Of a stretch of 64,000 nt of DNA, positions 35,461 to 47,081 are shown piece after piece. The stretch is from Solenopsis invicta (Eukaryota > Arthropoda > Insecta > Hymenoptera > Formicidae): NCBI RefSeq assembly GCF_016802725.1, contig NC_052668.1, forward strand, positions 20,764,501 to 20,828,500, read 5' to 3'. Position 1 is the first letter of the stretch, and every line of letters starts with the position of its first letter. Under the pieces are notes generated by a model. The model ran no database searches, was not told the origin of the DNA, and was given only the letters and a program-made list of their open reading frames with translations. The position numbers and the translations under genes are program-made.

Positions 35461-38400
35461 ATAGCGTACGCCGCAAATACACTTATATGTCAATGTCGAA
35501 TTCTAACTTAGTCGTCAGTGGGTAAATTCCAATGCTTATACGACGCCAAAAAGTAACGAGAAAATTCGTTGATGTTATTAAAGGCTTGAGAGAGTTATTT
35601 TTTGATATTTTGTGCGATACTTTTATTTTCTTAAATATCCAATTACAAACATATCACCGATTATAAATTTAACGTGATGAAGCAAAATAATATCACTTTG
35701 TCGCTGTTACGTTTTCTGTTACTTTCTATTGAACGTAGTGAACATTACTCGATGGTATTTAATGTTACATCAAGTCGTGAATATAGACGCACTTCGTGCA
35801 CATGTGCGCGTACATGCATCAGTGTGTACGTTACATAACACATATGTAAAACGCAGGATGTGGTCTTTTTATCTTTCCTGTATTAGTGTACATGTGTGCA
35901 CCTGTTGATCTCACACATTATATGGATAAAATTCCAAACTAGATTCCAACATGAATCGACTGGTGTAAAAAGCAATTGTGCGTTTTTACACACATTCAAA
36001 TATATAATTAAATTTTATTACAACAAACTCTCAGTCACATGATATTATTTCTCTGTGTAAAAATATTTTTTATTTAAATATTTTTTATTATATACGTGAA
36101 CTGATGAAAAACGTAATTAATAGCAGCTCATAATGTGTGCGAAGAAAATCATTACGTAGCATAAATTGAAAACGTTCGATAAAAAATGAGGAAGTCTTAT
36201 ATAGGCCTGTTATCCGCGAATCGAAAGTTTCATCTCGATATTTATACCACTATAAAAGCATCGCGCAGTGATTCATACTCTGCGATTCTTTCTTTCAACA
36301 TTTTGCAATGAGAAAAATTGCGGGACCGCGAGCGTCGCGAACGTGACGGAGAAATCAGTGGGGGCACCTTCGCAGAACCGGTCCATCGTGATGCCATGGC
36401 GTAAACCGAGCGATGACGTAGGCCGCAAAACTACGACGACAATCGTAGTCGTGTTTCCTCTTGGACGGACAAGTGTCACTAATAACCATTATTTCGAGAT
36501 TGAAATGGTTATTTCAAATAAAACTATCTTAACGAATTAAACGAGCAATCATCAATTATCATAAACGAATTCGTTCATAGGGGATAGATAAATTCTATCT
36601 CGATCAAATGTATATTGGAACAATTACTATAAATTACATTGCACTGATCAAATTAACCCTGGAATGCTACTGAGTGAATTTTCCCCGAGTGCTAATTCAA
36701 GTTCAGTATAGCTTTTGTTATTGAAATTTTGATAGCTTAAAATAACATTTAATAAGATTTGGTTTACATTAAGTCATTAACATTAATCTATAAAATTTTT
36801 ATTTTTGATATTTTGGGATGTGACATCATACATCTTTAATAATATATAACGTAATATATTATTTTCTTGTTATCGTTATTGAACATTGAATTGTGGCATG
36901 CGGTTGATAAGAAATAAAAACTTGTTGATATCAATTGGAAAGTTTCAGTGATTTCATTTCTTCGTACAATTACAATTTATGTAGATAGATATAATAGCGC
37001 ACAATTATTATGCTTTATGATAAGATCTCCGATTAAAGAATGCTAAGTATCTTTTGTTGTTATATTTGATAGACATTGATTTGTCGGAATAAAAGTACAA
37101 TAATAAGAAAATTATCATTCAATTTATAAATTAATTATAACTCAATTATATATCGAATAAAAAGAAAAACGTTTTAAATGTTTTAAGAAAATAAACGAGA
37201 CAAGCTGTGAGCGGAAACGTTTTAGTTATTTACGCTTGTGTATTTGTTTCCTGTCACCTTACGTAAATCCTTGGGAATAAATCGGACGAATAATTTTCAT
37301 CTTTGATTGAAATATTAACACGCCCGCTTCCAGGCATAAAGTGCATTCGTGGGCGTCAAAGACGCGAGGTGTGTCTTACTCGTTAAAAAAAATGCTCACG
37401 TACATTATATCTAGTGTGTAAAGACGTTTATTAACTTTAATGAACACTTGTATCGTATATAACTGCTATACACATACGCACTGAAACGCGTCATTACATG
37501 GACGAAGATACTATCGTTAGAGACATTATAGACCTAGCCAGGTTGATACCATATGACAAATAGCATCAGGATCTACTCCATATTACATGAAGAGATGCGG
37601 ACAATTGAAGTATAAACTGATTTATCTACGGTAACTTTTGTACTAACTTCGCCTAACAGTAATTTAACTGACTTCTCGTCTCTAGCTGTGTCTCTAACTA
37701 TTCTCTAAAAGTCAAACGAACAAAAATAATTCTGTACCTTTCTAAATCCAAATATAGGGACGTATCAAGCGACAATTCTTGACTTTTATTTTTTATCTTT
37801 TGAAAATTATATTTTTTAAATTTTGATATAAAATTTGTTTGTAAACCCGACAACTATCGCGAGCAATCGTAAAAGTGAATCTATTTGCGTGGACCATTTC
37901 ACTTTAAAGAGCGAAAGCACCACGCCCGTCTGTTCGTATTTCCCGTAAAAAGTGACGGCGGGTCATGATGTGGGTAGAAAACCAGACGGCACACGGCTTC
38001 TCAGGTTCGACTTCGATGCACCGTATTTGGCGAATGCGTCGAAATCTGTAGGCGGACTGGTAACCGAACGCGTCATCCGTGTACCAAGAGCGAACGTTTC
38101 TGTGCGTGTCATTTGCTGTTAACGTTACTATCATTTCCCTCGCCAATGGAACTTTCGCCGACCTTAGTCTCGCATGAATTTATTTGCGAATGTATTTTTG
38201 TAATAACAAAAAATTATAAAAAAAATACAGATTTTTTTTGTATTGCATTAAAAAATAATATAAAAAATTTTGCAGAGATTTTATACTTGAAATAAAAATT
38301 ATATGAATGAGAAGTAGAAATATACTTTAATGGAAATTAAAAAATAAAAACAAAATTTTAAATTATTTTATATAAGTACTTTAAGTATTTAAAATAATTT

Positions 38401-41400
38401 ATGTAGATGCTTCATTGCGCTGCAGAGTTTGCAAATCTAAGCCACGGCGCCTCATCATGACGCAGCTTAGAGTCACAAGATGCCTAAAGCCATCTGATCT
38501 TTCGAGAATTATTTCTGACCTTTCCGAGATACAAAGTCGTACGCAACATTCGTGATTATTCATTCGTCGTAGCTTGAAAACACGTATTGGTCCACTTACG
38601 TTTTTCTTCGAGAAGGACGCGATCGAATTCCAAGATAGTGGCTCGCGGCAGGATACCTTAACCAGCGATTGATTTCGCGAAATATCGGTACGCGTATTGC
38701 GTGCTCCGCGTATCGAAATCGCGTTTGCAAAACGAGACGCGAACCGCGCTGGACGCTTATGGTTAACGGGGCTAACTTTATGCGAGATGAAGAAAAAGTC
38801 GATCGCTCTCCGTAAATCAGTTTGGCGCGGTCTTTCTCCCCGGGGAGAATTGAAAGCATGCCCAACTCAAGAGAAGAGGCCACCTCCGTAATGGATAGCG
38901 CCATAATGAAGTACGGTACGGCGGACTCTCTCATTAATTAACGTTAAAAGGGAAACTTTTGTAATTGCGCTCCTAAGACGAAGCGATGCAGTCTGACCTC
39001 TTCGCTGACGCGTCCTTACGTCGACGTCAGATAGAACTAGACGATACGTCTTGGAAGATGACGCCCTTCCACTGACTAGGAATGCTCTAAAATTTTTTAT
39101 ATTATAGTTTTTCAATCTTTTACAAGTGCTATAGTCGACACGTTATTCCGGAAGCACAGTTATTTCTTGAACATTGACTCTAATTAACACAATTAATAAT
39201 AAATATTTAAATTATATTAACTAAACTACGCAACTATTTGTTTATAAAAATAATATAATTTTTTTTTCTAGAAAAATAACATTGATATTTTATCAGAATT
39301 TCTACTTTTTTTTTGCGATCCAGACGTTGTTTGGATTTGAAATGTTCATCGATTTGTAACATATGTATAAACGAAACGAGCTCATCGTTAAATAATGCGA
39401 GTTATATCAGCACCATGAAGTCATCAAACGTAAAACCATACGTGGTTATTTGCGCGCACGTGTAATCACGGCTAGTCACAATGGATGCACTGTTCCGGTA
39501 CTGCGTTACGATCCGTAACGCGATCCTTCGCGAAATCCTTCAGATCGGTCGGTTTTTTTTTCTTCAGCCTTTCTTCCAAGGGCGAGCTGGATAACGTCAG
39601 AATTGTGCGATATCTTTTTATGCCAAAAAGTGCTCGTGTTCGTCTGAGCCTTCTCCCTCAAGGCTTACCTATAGGCTTTCAAGTACGACGTTTCCATGCG
39701 TCCTAATTGTGTGCACATGCACGCCAAAAACGGTCATACGAATTTTGCGTCGGGGTCGACTGGGCAGAGATAAGTCGCGAATGTGCATTTGCAGCCTATG
39801 ATGTCACGAACCGTTTCGCTCCTCTATCGTCAAGAGCCTCTACAGGGAATTCTTAATACAATGATAAATATCTGAGAGTAACTTCGAGCCAAAGAGTGCT
39901 CTGAGATCTCGCGTGCGCTTGTACAACAAGAGCATGTCTCGTCAGATATATATGACCGTGACACTAAAACGCAGACAGTGGTTCTCGATTTACGCTCTTA
40001 TCATTAACCTGTAATCTAGGCTCTTTCTCTAATTTCTCTAATTTAGGGCATTCTCGTTCGAAGACCCCACGTAAAACATTTTTAGAAGAAAAGAATAGAG
40101 AGAAAGAAGTTGTTTGTATTTATACATGAAGAAACATCTCTGACTTTAGCTAAGTCGCGAGTCGGTTCAATTTCTAAAAAGAAAAGCGCCGAACGGTTCG
40201 CTTCACTTCGACAACGAGCAACGCCGGCAACGAGCGGATTTGTCAGGCGTTTGCTTGTAAAGGGTGGAAGCGCACCCACCTCAAACGTGATTAGAATCTT
40301 GGTACTAATCCCGGTACAAATTGAATCGTAGCCACCGTTGCGCGTCGTTCACCATGACAGCCGATACAGAGAAATGCAATTTCGGATGGCACGCACGTAT
40401 AAGGCGTGACCACGCGACACGGAAAATTGACACGATTATCGATAACCGCATGTACACGATGCACCGCGTGCATCTCCCTCTCTTCCGCACGCCGCAGGCA
40501 TGCACCCGGTCAATGCTTACGTCCCTTGTGCTTAAACTGCCTTTAGGGACCAATACGTGGTCGATACACCGCTTTGTAATCACGTGCATGCCGCTTGCAT
40601 AGAGTAACGTCATCAATTAATTAATATTTGCGATATTCAATAAAGTATCCAACCGACCTGCGATCTTTGGACAATAGAACGATCGATAATTATGTGTCCA
40701 TATGTCGCATAATAATTTAGTGTTTTTATTTAAAAAAAAAAACATTTTATTTTAGGAAAAAAATTGTTGAGATTTCAATAAAACCAAGAAAAAATGTTAA
40801 TACGCGTTTTATGAAAGGGTTACATATTATTAAAACGATCTGAATTTAAAATTCTGTACCAGTGCATGTCTGTATACGACTATTATCTGTGTTGGATATA
40901 AGTAAGTTGTCTTACTGATTGCGTCATTAATATTGATCAGAGCTTTATAAACAGTATCTTGATCAACCGCGTATACTGTCTGAATCATCTTCTTTTCATT
41001 CAAAATTTCTTAATAAAATGTGCATTTTCGGAGTAGCACTGAAGTGTATATATACATATGTTGCATGCTTGTGCAATTTATATGTCCTAGATGTGGTTAC
41101 CACGGCTAGTATCGATGAAACAATGACGAGATTTGTCTATTCGCAACAACGTTATTATAAATTAACAGAGCAATATAAACACACACATAATTTATAATTT
41201 TATATTATAAATCACAATAATGCATGCTTCGTAAAAGATCGCACGATAAAATAAAATGATGAATATTCGTGCATCCATAGGAATGTTAATTAAGTGCATA
41301 ATCGATATTCCCATGAAACGCGAGGACTTTTAATTAGAGAATGCAAGGATTTTTAACTAAGAAACTTTTCTACATGTATTCTGTCCAAATGCACCGTGTT

Positions 41401-43000
41401 CGTGAGAAAATTTCATTACGTGTAAAGCTCCGGAAAGTAGACAAACATTGATACACTGTTGACGGACACGTTACAGTATTCCTGGCGCTGGAAAATGTGT
41501 CAAAGCTCTAAAAACACATTGTTAGTTTAAGGAAATTTAATATAAAAGTAATATATAAAATAATATATAATATATAAAATAATATAAATAAACACTTTTA
41601 ATAATGTATGTAATCAATGTATATATCAATGTATCTCAATTTTTCTTAAAACAAGAACGATTTTCTCGAAAGAATTTTAAGTCGTTTTTTAAAATTAATC
41701 TATATAAGTTGTTAAATAACTCGTTATTAGTTAATTATTAATACATATGACAAAATTGACTAAGAAAACAGATTTAGTCGCGAATCTTTCAAGAAATTGT
41801 CAGCATAAAGAAGTTGGAAACTTATTCCAATCTTCGATAAGACATACTCCTATCACTCTATGCAAACCGTTGCACGTGAGAAAGAATCGTTCAGCTGGCT
41901 TTTCTGTTCACGCTGAAAGAAAAAGGCGTGATCCTTACGGAAATCGAGGTGCAGGTACAGGAATGACCTGCTCGAGCTTGATTCTATTCGCGTGTAACTC
42001 GCGGATCCGTGTTTGTCGTCGGAACAAAGGAGAAAATTGCATGGATATAAGATAAGGAATTTCTCCAGCATTCTTCAGCCGCTGGCGCCTGAACTCTGCT
42101 TATTTTCCACACAATGCACTTTTATGCATGTGCAATTTGCGATATAAAAGATATGAGGAACGTGATAAAGTTGTAGTATACAGCGTAATAAAAAATTAAT
42201 ACAATTGTACAAAATGTCACGCAATCAAAGAAATACATTTTCAAATATTTTAAAATATATAACGCATTTTCAAAATCAATCGTTTACTTCATTATAAAAT
42301 AAAATTTTTTACTTACGTTACGTGCAGTTCGTTCATAATGATTACATGAGATTTAAAAAGATTACACCCACCTGTGATCGTATCTCTTGATCACTCCACG
42401 CTTCTAGTATCGATCACCATCGCGCGAGAAGCTTGAGCAGCGATTACTAGTTTTCGCGAACGTTTATAAATCGGCATTTTGGATTAACACGTCACGCCAC
42501 ATAAATAATCCTGCGATTAAGATTGAGACGCGAATGAGATTGTAAATCATGACATGGTTGATCGTCAGTTAACGCCGCGCCACCGACGACGACTAGCACG
42601 TCACAGACGCATCGCGACGTCTGACGTTCCCGCGTTTGTCGGCGTCGCGGTGCCGTCATGACGACCGCGTACGATAAAGTTTGCGTATGCGCTTTCGAAA
42701 TATGTTACAAAACGCTTGCGCGGCTGAAAGTTACGCTAAATGCAGATCTGATTGCAGAATAATCTTGGTGTGCGCAGGGAAATATTATTTCTTATAAATC
42801 AATATAATTATTTAAGTTTATTATTCGCGTTAAAGAAGATTTCATTTTCGTTGAAATGTCCTATAGCTTTTTACGATACATTAACTCTTAAACACACCGA
42901 TCCTGTAAAATACGTAAACACATTTTCGGGTCTGGGAGACTTTTTTGACTTTGAGAAGCTATAATCTTGGTTCCAATCAATATTTTTCAAAAATTTTTTT
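35461..43000. other. Intergenic region, no supported gene
   Basis: No protein-like reading frame or RNA gene is recognisable in this stretch. It is mostly AT-rich with CpG-rich patches at about 36300-36480, 38590-39060, 40150-40600 and 42540-42720. A TATAAAAG sequence at 36251-36258 is followed by a CpG-rich segment and could be a promoter of unknown use. Confidence 0.55.
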
Positions 43001-43114
43001 TTAATAAAAGTTTAAAATCTCAGAAATGTGACTGTACAAACGACATTGGCAAAAATGGTTTTACTTTGAAGTTATAAAGGTAAAACCATTAGGCAAAAAT
43101 AAAAAATTGTTCTT

Positions 43115-43470
43115 TTCCTTTAAAAATCATATTTTTGCAACAGAAAACTTTTAAAGACTTTAAAATACGGCGTTTTAAAGCTAAAGTTATATTTTTAAAA
43201 AAATTATAGCATTGTCATTCTTTTTAAAAAGTATAATTATCTAACAAAGAGAATATGAGATATTTTTGGGTGTCTAAAAATCTATTTTTTTTTAAATCAT
43301 ATCTTGCAATAAAAAACTTTTAAGAACTTTACATCCAGCGTTTTATAATTAAAAAATCATACTTTCAAAAAAAAATTATGTCATTATCATTCCTATTAAA
43401 AAATATATTTATGTAACAAAGCAAATATGAGGTATTTTTGATTAATTCAAGGTGTCTAAAATTAAAAATT
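43115..43470. repeat. Diverged tandem duplication of about 175 bp
   Basis: Sequence with AAATCATAT, then AAAACTTTTAA, a CGTTTTA motif, ATTATxxCATTxTCATTC and AACAAAGxxAATATGAG runs from about 43126 and is repeated from about 43301 in the same order. The last shared motif is GGTGTCTAAAA. It lies next to the foldback element and could be part of the same transposon complex. Confidence 0.6.
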
Positions 43471-43540
43471 GATGTGTTTCATGATATATTTCGGACCCTT
43501 CTGCGTAGGGTTCGCCCCCTTTTTCACAACTCTATAATAT

Positions 43541-45235
43541 AGTCTGTTCGAAAATGGGTTAGGTTATTACTTGTAAAAATAATGCTGTTGACAGAAATGA
43601 AAATTACTGGCGTGCGTTTCGTTTTTTCCATCAGTAAAACCAGTAGACAATTTCAAATAGTCCGAAATGTTATAAAGATTTTTAGATTTAAAATTACGGA
43701 CATTTTAACGTTACCGCAAGCTTGTAGTAACATTGCAGAAATCTTCTGTAACTTCAACTAGGATTTATGCAATGTTTCTTTAATCTTTCAATGCTGGGTT
43801 ATGATTCTGATCTTCATTTTTTAATTTTTTAATTACCCAATTTTGCAAATGAGTTACAAGAATCTGTAATGCGGTGCAATGCAAGATTTCCCTAAAAGTC
43901 GTTGATCAAGAGAGACGGTAGTCTCGCTTAGCGAGAGACTGCATTACGCGCACGCCGTCTCTTTTAAATGCCTCATTCGGGTTGTTGACCGCGCGTGGGC
44001 CCGTAAGATAGGCGGCACGCCGCGCGCCATCTGGCACGGCCTCCCCACTCTCCTCGGTCGCATGGTCATTCACCTACTCCAAGCGCACGTGTAACTCGTC
44101 GGCCACATGCGCCTCGAGTAGTCGAATGACCAAGCGATTGAGAAGAGTGGGGAGGCCGGCCCAGACGATGCGCGGCGTGCCGCCTATCGTACGGGTCCGC
44201 GCGCGGTCAATGACCCGAGTGGGGCATTTAACAAAGACGGCGTGCGCGTAATGCAGTCTCTCGCTACGCAAGACTACCGTCTCTTGATCAACGACATTTA
44301 GGGAGATCTTGCATCGCATCGGCGTTACAGACTTTCGTAACTCAAGGATAGGTACTTAAAAAATAGGTAATTAAAAGTTAAATAATAAAATTAATAACTT
44401 TTAACTTAACTTAGTTAATTTTAAATCATTTAATTTTTAACTTTAACTAATTATTTTTTAAACACATAAACTTGAATTTATTAACTTTTTACCAAAGTTA
44501 AAAATTTATTTGTATAAAAAAGGTTATAAAATAAAAAATTTTAAACAAAGAAAAGAAAGAATTTAAAATAAAAAATTAAATGAAAGTAAAATTGGAAAGC
44601 AAATATACACAAAAGAATAATAAACATTTTTAATGTTTGCTGGATTAGGTGTAATATTTTGAAATTTTGATTTAAAATAAAAATTTATTTAATAAAATAT
44701 TATTTTCTTTTCTGTCTTTCAAGAAATATTATACGTAATAGACGGATAGATATTATAAAATGTTGGATATAAAAAAAGAAAAGAAATAAAATAATGAAAA
44801 ATATAAGGAGTTTTCAAATACGGAAAAAAGATGAAGGTAAAGAGAAGAAAGGAAAAAAAGAAGGGCAAGAGTTTAAAATAAAAATATCCATATGTTAATA
44901 ATATTATTTATTAATATTACATTTGTTATAAAAAGTGAAAGTTAGAATCATAACTCAGCATTGAAAGATTAAAAAAACGTTGCATGAACCTTACATTGAA
45001 ACATTGTAACATTATATGGAAGTTACAAAAAATTTTCTGCAATGTTACTACAAGTTTACGGTAACGTTGAAATGTCCGTAATTTTAAACCTGAAAATCTT
45101 TATGACGATTCGGACTATTCGAGATCGTCTACTGGTTTTATTGGTGGAAAAACCGAAATACAACGCCAACGATTTTCACTTCTGCCAACTGCATTATTTT
45201 TACTTGTAATAACCAAACTTATTTTCAAACAGAGA
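43541..45235. mobile_element. 1.7-kb foldback element with long inverted arms
   Basis: An inner palindrome has arms of about 235 bases (43858-44091 and 44104-44342) around a 12-base centre. An outer pair of arms of about 275-285 bases (43541-43815 and about 44950-45235) continues the pairing. Examples are TTAAAATTACGGACATTT and GTAGTAACATTGCAGAAA on the left, both found inverted on the right. The arms differ at many sites, so the element is not very young. The right arm holds about 600 extra AT-rich bases between inner and outer pairs. No transposase or clear target duplication was found. Confidence 0.8.
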
Positions 45236-46033
45236 GATAGTATTCTAACTTTAGACAGAATATATGCGAGTAACATACGTGCACAAACTGGTTGAACGTG
45301 TTTTGTCTGGTTTTTTTTTATATAAGATTACTCACAAAAAAGTTTCACATACAATGTTAGTCTCACAAACCCCAACGTTTTCACACAGCAACCGTTCGAA
45401 ACTTTATTATATGGGACCTCTCAGACCTACTTGTGTGTTTAAAAACTAAAGATATATTTTATTTAGGTTAGGTTATTTAATTAAATTAACATCCAATTGC
45501 ATCCGAAGAAAAGTTTCGTCGAGTCAAAAAATATTTGTTTGAATTAAAAAAATTTGTGTATTGCTGTACGATTAAAGAAAAGTTTCATTGATTTAAAGAA
45601 ATTTTTTAGTCGTTCCTTTTATTAGAATGAAAGAAATGGTTTGGCAATGCAAATCTTTTTTTAAGTAAAAAAAATATATTTAAAAAATATATTTTAAAAA
45701 TCAAAACAACTATATTATATTTTTTACATTTCTGTCAATACTTTTTTTGAATTAAAAAATTGAATTAAATTAAACAAGTAATTTAAACAAATTTAATTTA
45801 ATTTATTTATTTCAAAAAGACTAACAATGATATTTTTTTAAAATCAAATAAACTTTAAAAAAAAATAACTTCAAATTAAAGAAATAATTTTAATTTAATT
45901 TAATATTAAACATAACTTTCCTCTATAGATGTACTCATTTTGGTCTCTTAGTATATTCACTTATTTTGTTTACAAAAGTTTCTGTTTATTCCATTATACA
46001 CAGAAATATCGTATATTTTTAGTTTACATTTTT

Positions 46034-46039
46034 TTTATT
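46034..46039 (-). terminator. Candidate polyadenylation signal of the MGST1 gene
   Basis: TTTATT on the plus strand reads AATAAA on the coding strand about 240 bases beyond the MGST1 stop codon. Another lies at 45985-45990. The motif is common in AT-rich DNA, so the choice is uncertain. Confidence 0.3.
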
Positions 46040-46277
46040 ATATAGATATAGTATATGTTTATATATACATACATACATATACATACATATATATTTCATA
46101 TAATATATATTCTTTCAAAACAGAAAATATTGCTCAAAAAGTATAAAATAGTATAAACTAGTATAAAATTCTTTTTTCCCCAAATACAAAAGGAATGTTA
46201 TCGTTGTGCAGCTTGTTATTACATTTGTATCATATTGTGCGTTCAGGTTCTCTGTTTTAAAGATTTTTGTAAAAAAG

Positions 46278-46601
46278 TTAACAGTAATACATTAATGTTT
46301 TAAGTGCTTCAAAACCTGTGATGGCAAATCCCACAAAGAAAGATATCACACGCGTAGGCTGTTGCGGCAAGATTGCGTATGATATAGTGTGAAAGACACG
46401 GGAAAATACAAAGGTTCTTATTAGAGTTTTGGCCAACCACGGTGCAGGTCCCGTTCCTAGCCAGAGGTACGTGACGATGAACCAAGGTACAACATTCTCC
46501 AAATCGTTCAGGTGTGCCCTGCGTACACGTTCCACATCCGGATCATCGAAAGTCACCTTAGCTTTAGGGTTAAACGAAACGTCCTCTTGATTTGCGAATA
46601 C
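46278..46601 (-). CDS. MGST1: MGST1 exon 2
   Basis: The acceptor is ATTGTTATAG. The exon starts VFANQED, which matches the VFANPED of vertebrate MGST1 right after the basic loop, and ends at TAA (46278-46280). It carries the MAPEG signature and three membrane segments. Confidence 0.95.
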   Translation of the reverse strand, partial: VFANQEDVSFNPKAKVTFDDPDVERVRRAHLNDLENVVPWFIVTYLWLGTGPAPWLAKTLIRTFVFSRVFHTISYAILPQQPTRVISFFVGFAITGFEALKTLMYYC

Positions 46602-47081
46602 CTATAACAATTAATCACAATCAGTTTTATTCTAATAGATTCTGACGGTTACGTTAGCACTAACACAAAACACGATAAGATCTTAGTTTCTAATACTTAA
46701 TTTGAAGATGCATGTGTTCAAAGAAAAATGTGAACATACATTTGTGAACATATATATTTTTAGAAACGATATAAAAATTTTATCAATTTTTCTTTAAGAA
46801 TTCAAATGAACTTTTAAGCTTCTTCTTGTTGTACATTTAGCGTTTAGTAACAATGGCAAGCGATCTCAGGATAAAAAATTATTTATGTTTGATAATTTAA
46901 CTATTCCCATATGTAAAATATTGAGATGTATGACTATTTTCTCACACTAATATGTTTGTTTACGTACTCTCTTTCGGAATCGTTGTCGTGCAGTTAACGG
47001 CGCCATCGCCATCACTTTCAGGACCAATATGCTGCCCCAAAAGCCGAATACTTTGAGCACTTCTGGATTTATTTCAGACAT
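46278..47081 (-). CDS. MGST1: Microsomal glutathione S-transferase 1 (MAPEG family), two exons, 145 aa
   Basis: Exons 47081-46968 and 46601-46278 join at phase 0 and encode a complete 145-residue protein. The family is membrane-bound in the endoplasmic reticulum and outer mitochondrial membrane, works as a trimer, and conjugates glutathione to electrophiles or reduces lipid hydroperoxides. The MAPEG signature VERVRRAHLNDLEN lies at residues 61-74. Four hydrophobic segments are visible: about 11-30, 75-95, 100-118 and 122-143. The FSRVFHTISY segment corresponds to the conserved Arg-containing ARIYHTIAY of mammalian MGST1, and QPTRVISFFVGF matches QPNRALSFFVGY. Length is close to the usual 150-155. 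It lies head to head with the UBE2R gene. Confidence 0.95.
46968..47081 (-). CDS. MGST1: MGST1 exon 1
   Basis: ATG at 47081-47079 opens MSEINPEVLKVFGFWGSILV, including the first membrane segment, and the exon ends RQRFRKR at donor AGA|GTACGT. It gives 38 codons at phase 0. The frame continuity with exon 2 and similarity to the MGST1 N terminus support this start. Confidence 0.92.

Noticed and set aside
44074..44319. 81-codon minus-strand frame in the foldback centre
   Set aside because: It covers the palindrome arm, starts without a supported ATG context and has no protein-like features.
45465..45475. Two TTAGG units, possible telomeric repeat insertion
   Set aside because: Only two units; such short runs are expected by chance and do not indicate telomeric DNA.
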